NCBI GenBank assembly: GCA_048884925.1
Contig: JBHLQK010000057.1
Location: 1-14,541 of the forward strand
Direction of reading: 5' to 3'
Origin: SMTZ1-83 sp048884925
Lineage (GTDB): Archaea; Asgardarchaeota; Thorarchaeia; Thorarchaeales; Thorarchaeaceae
Length of the DNA: 14,541 nucleotides
In this document: one piece after another, positions 12,989 to 14,541 of the stretch
Layout of the letters: the number at the start of each line of letters is the position of its first letter
How positions within the stretch are numbered: position 1 is the first letter of the stretch
The notes under the pieces: model-generated
What the model was told of the DNA's origin: nothing
Seen by the model: only the letters and a program-made list of their open reading frames with translations
Database searches by the model: none
Made by a program: the position numbers and the translations under genes

Positions 12989-14014
12989 ATGCGCTCTCGT
13001 TATGTTTTATTCTTAATTACTGCTGTAACCCTGCTTATGCTTGCACAAGGCGTTTCAGCGCATGTGCCAGTGGGAGGTGAACCGGGTGACAGCCTTGACA
13101 CAGCACTAGAAATCGAGAATCCCTTGAAATCATGGGTCATGTATCATGAGCTTCACGAAGCTGGAGAAGCTCACTACTACACATTTGACATGGACGCTGG
13201 GGCTCGACTGAGATTGATATTGAATCTCCCCGCTGAACTACAGGCGTCAGCTTTTCGACCAATTCTTGCTTTGATAGGCCCTGGAATAACAAACACCACG
13301 CCATCTCCGGACTATCTTGAGATACCCGTGGGCAGCGGCTACGTGATCTATGATGACTATACGTTGGATCAAGAGTATGAAGGGTTCACACCCTCCGCCT
13401 TCTTTGAGGTCATTGATGTGGACACCACGGTCCCTGAAACCGGGACATACTACTTGGCAATCTATGACCCGACAGAAGCAGAGAGATATGCCCTTGCTAT
13501 AGGATTCCAAGAGGAATTCACATTTGATGAGTGGATTCTTGTAGCCCTTAATGTAATCACCATACATCTGTGGGAAGGACAAAGCATCCTTGCCATCCTA
13601 TTTCCTTGGCTCATCACCCTTCTTCTGGGTGTTATTCTCTACTCTAGAAGAAGTGAGGAGTTTGGGACTGAAAACGACGCTCTGACATGGACGGGCATCA
13701 TAGCAGGCCTCCTAATCATAGGCAGTGGACCCGCACTCTTGTTTCAGACGGCATGGGCTTTGCTGCAGGTTCCTGCAAACGCTCAAGTGATAATCACACT
13801 GATCTTCGCATTGTTCCCAATACTGATCGGCATAGCTACACTGAGGTCACTGAAGATTGGCTGGAAAAATGACATAAACAGCATCTTGAAGATAGCCCTG
13901 CTATCAGGCCTTGCGGTCTTTACATGGTCTGGAATACTCATAGGGCCAACTCTTCTACTACTGGTGAGTATAGGTGGATTCCTAATTCGTGACAAGCCAC
14001 CGAGTCAAGCTTAA
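12989..14014 (+). CDS. Secreted-face/membrane protein: signal peptide, beta-rich PPC-like domain, C-terminal multi-TM region
   Basis: A 341-residue protein starting at ATG 12989. Residues 1-24 form a signal peptide (basic MRSR, hydrophobic core, likely cleavage after GVSA). Residues about 25-175 are beta-rich and external: AHYYTFDMDAGARLRLILNL and PETGTYYLAIYDP resemble the pre-peptidase C-terminal (PPC) jelly-roll pattern; the resemblance is my reading, not a search. A membrane region follows with segments near 185-197 (weak), 198-218, 233-258, 265-285, 299-316 and 317-333, and the C-terminus RDKPPSQA is short. No catalytic site is evident. The layout suggests a surface sensor or anchor whose external domain binds sugars or proteins. 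It sits between a possible small RNA and the rRNA promoter. Confidence 0.8.
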   Translation: MRSRYVLFLITAVTLLMLAQGVSAHVPVGGEPGDSLDTALEIENPLKSWVMYHELHEAGEAHYYTFDMDAGARLRLILNLPAELQASAFRPILALIGPGITNTTPSPDYLEIPVGSGYVIYDDYTLDQEYEGFTPSAFFEVIDVDTTVPETGTYYLAIYDPTEAERYALAIGFQEEFTFDEWILVALNVITIHLWEGQSILAILFPWLITLLLGVILYSRRSEEFGTENDALTWTGIIAGLLIIGSGPALLFQTAWALLQVPANAQVIITLIFALFPILIGIATLRSLKIGWKNDINSILKIALLSGLAVFTWSGILIGPTLLLLVSIGGFLIRDKPPSQA

Positions 14015-14033
14015 GTGAGCTAATTATATCTCT

Positions 14034-14089
14034 AAGGGTCCTTCAGAATCCTCTAAAATACGCAAAGAACGCCGAAAGTGTGGACCCTT
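14034..14089. repeat. 8-bp inverted repeat in front of the rRNA promoter
   Basis: AAGGGTCC (14034-14041) and GGACCCTT (14082-14089) are perfect inverted copies 40 bp apart. The right arm ends 4-8 bp before the presumed rRNA TATA box. This may be a regulator site, or a hairpin ending the upstream transcript. Confidence 0.4.
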
Positions 14090-14090
14090 G

Positions 14091-14104
14091 GAAAGCTTTT
14101 TATT
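14091..14104 (+). promoter_or_regulatory. rRNA operon promoter (BRE/TATA)
   Basis: GAAAGCTTTTTATT: a purine-rich BRE-like GAAAG followed by CTTTTTAT. The expected start lies near 14123, about 300 nt before 16S. Confidence 0.55.
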
Positions 14105-14122
14105 CGGATGCCGCGGGGTGGA

Positions 14123-14419
14123 TTCTGCCTTCGCGCCCTAACGGTGTCAGACCTGATGCTGTCGGCGAATGCCAAGCGATGATGGTCCGCGATTTCCAGG
14201 CGCGAGAATAAGATGCGGACATGAGATAGACCGGTGCGACTGTGCTGGAATCCCCTCTTGTCTAAGAAATGCTCAGCAGTGTGCAGGTTAATTGGGTAAG
14301 TTCACCAACTATCCCCGTTACGCCTGTACTTCATCAAGCTAAGTTCATGTGTGTAAAAGATTCGTACACTAGACCTTCTACTACTCAGGTCTACCTTGCT
14401 AAGGTGTATGATTGTGATC
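14123..14419 (+). other. 16S rRNA 5' leader (external transcribed spacer)
   Basis: This gene-free stretch is predicted to be transcribed ahead of 16S. It can form several hairpins: GTCCGC with GCGGAC (about 14187-14216); GTGTA/TACAC (14351-14369); TAGACCT/AGGTCTA (14370-14393); and ACCTT-GCT-AAGGT (14393-14405). Part of it should pair with the 3' flank of 16S, outside the window, to form the processing stem. Bases 14416-14422 are complementary to bases 14427-14433 inside 16S. The exact transcription start is inferred from the TATA box. Confidence 0.5.
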
Positions 14420-14541
14420 AACTCTAGTTGATCCTGCTAGAGGACACTGCTATCGGCTTGGGGTTAAGACATGCAAGTGGAACGGGCTCGCATCCGAGTC
14501 CGTCGCGAACGGCTCAGTAGTGTCGCTAACCTACCCTGTGG
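14420..14541 (+). rRNA. 16S rRNA, 5' end (cut by window edge)
   Basis: CTAGTTGATCCTGCTAG at 14424-14440 matches the archaeal 16S 5' signature around E. coli positions 8-25, followed by CTGCTATCGG and ACATGCAAGTGGAAC and then GCGAACGGCTCAGTA and CTAACCTACCC, the conserved helix regions of the first 120 nt. Helix 1 forms as CTCTAG (14422-14427) with CTAGAG (14437-14442). The mature 5' end is estimated at about 14419-14421. The wording of variable positions is archaeal, and Asgard affinity is possible but not shown. Confidence 0.95.

Noticed and set aside
14168..14176. C-box-like GATGATGG in the 16S leader
   Set aside because: Last base differs from the consensus and no D box follows in the leader.
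1..14541. CRISPR array, insertion sequence, prophage or toxin-antitoxin locus
   Set aside because: No regularly spaced repeats, transposase, integrase, terminal inverted repeats or paired toxin-antitoxin ORFs were seen on either strand.

Overview
The window is chromosomal DNA of an archaeon. Seen directly: the 5' end of an archaeal-type 16S rRNA gene at the right edge; two tRNA genes with archaeal bulge-helix-bulge-like introns and encoded CCA ends; AT-rich TATA-like boxes about 25 bp upstream of predicted transcript starts; archaeal-type UMP kinase and valyl-tRNA synthetase; and several small archaeal winged-helix proteins. Shine-Dalgarno-like sites occur and TTG/GTG starts are common. Moderate GC, multiply interrupted tRNAs and the 16S 5' sequence are compatible with an Asgard lineage (Thorarchaeia-like), but this is inference; the 16S fragment should be placed by alignment.

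Layout, left to right. 2-613: 3' end of a DNA polymerase X gene (C-terminal PHP domain). 631-1913, minus strand: decayed remnants of two related copies of an ATC-hydrolase-like gene flanking a small membrane-protein gene. 1920-1989: divergent control region with a perfect 16-bp palindrome, then a winged-helix gene. 2387-2728: an apparent small transcription unit (palindrome, TATA, short ORF with an in-frame TAA, T-rich end). 2824-2972, minus: tRNA-Leu(CAA) with two introns, one in the anticodon loop and one in the T loop; no standard protein-coding reading survives here. 3085-3873: alpha/beta hydrolase, convergent with a pyrH-wHTH pair (4912-3889, minus). 5226-5656: small four-TM protein with an uncertain N-terminus, followed by two strong stem-loops. 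5890-8361: valyl-tRNA synthetase. 8365-10261, minus: two tandem OsmC-family peroxidase-like genes behind a class I aldolase of the archaeal DhnA/FbaB type. 10311-11588, minus: SAM methyltransferase and a DUF302 protein. 11603-11709, minus: tRNA-Ala(CGC) with a 30-nt intron. 11759-12639, minus: a six-TM membrane protein translationally coupled to a winged-helix regulator. 12788-12904: possible mini-transcript ending in a GC-rich hairpin. 12989-14014: signal-peptide protein with a beta-rich external domain and a multi-TM C-terminus, read from a nearly leaderless promoter. 14034-14541: rRNA promoter, about 300 nt of structured leader, and the first ~120 nt of 16S rRNA.

Most protein genes are housekeeping or single-gene units. 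No CRISPR array, insertion sequence, prophage or defence system was seen. The most distinctive signals are RNA-level: the T-loop tRNA intron, a leader/16S inverted repeat that would compete with 16S helix 1, and the unexplained structured intergenic segments.
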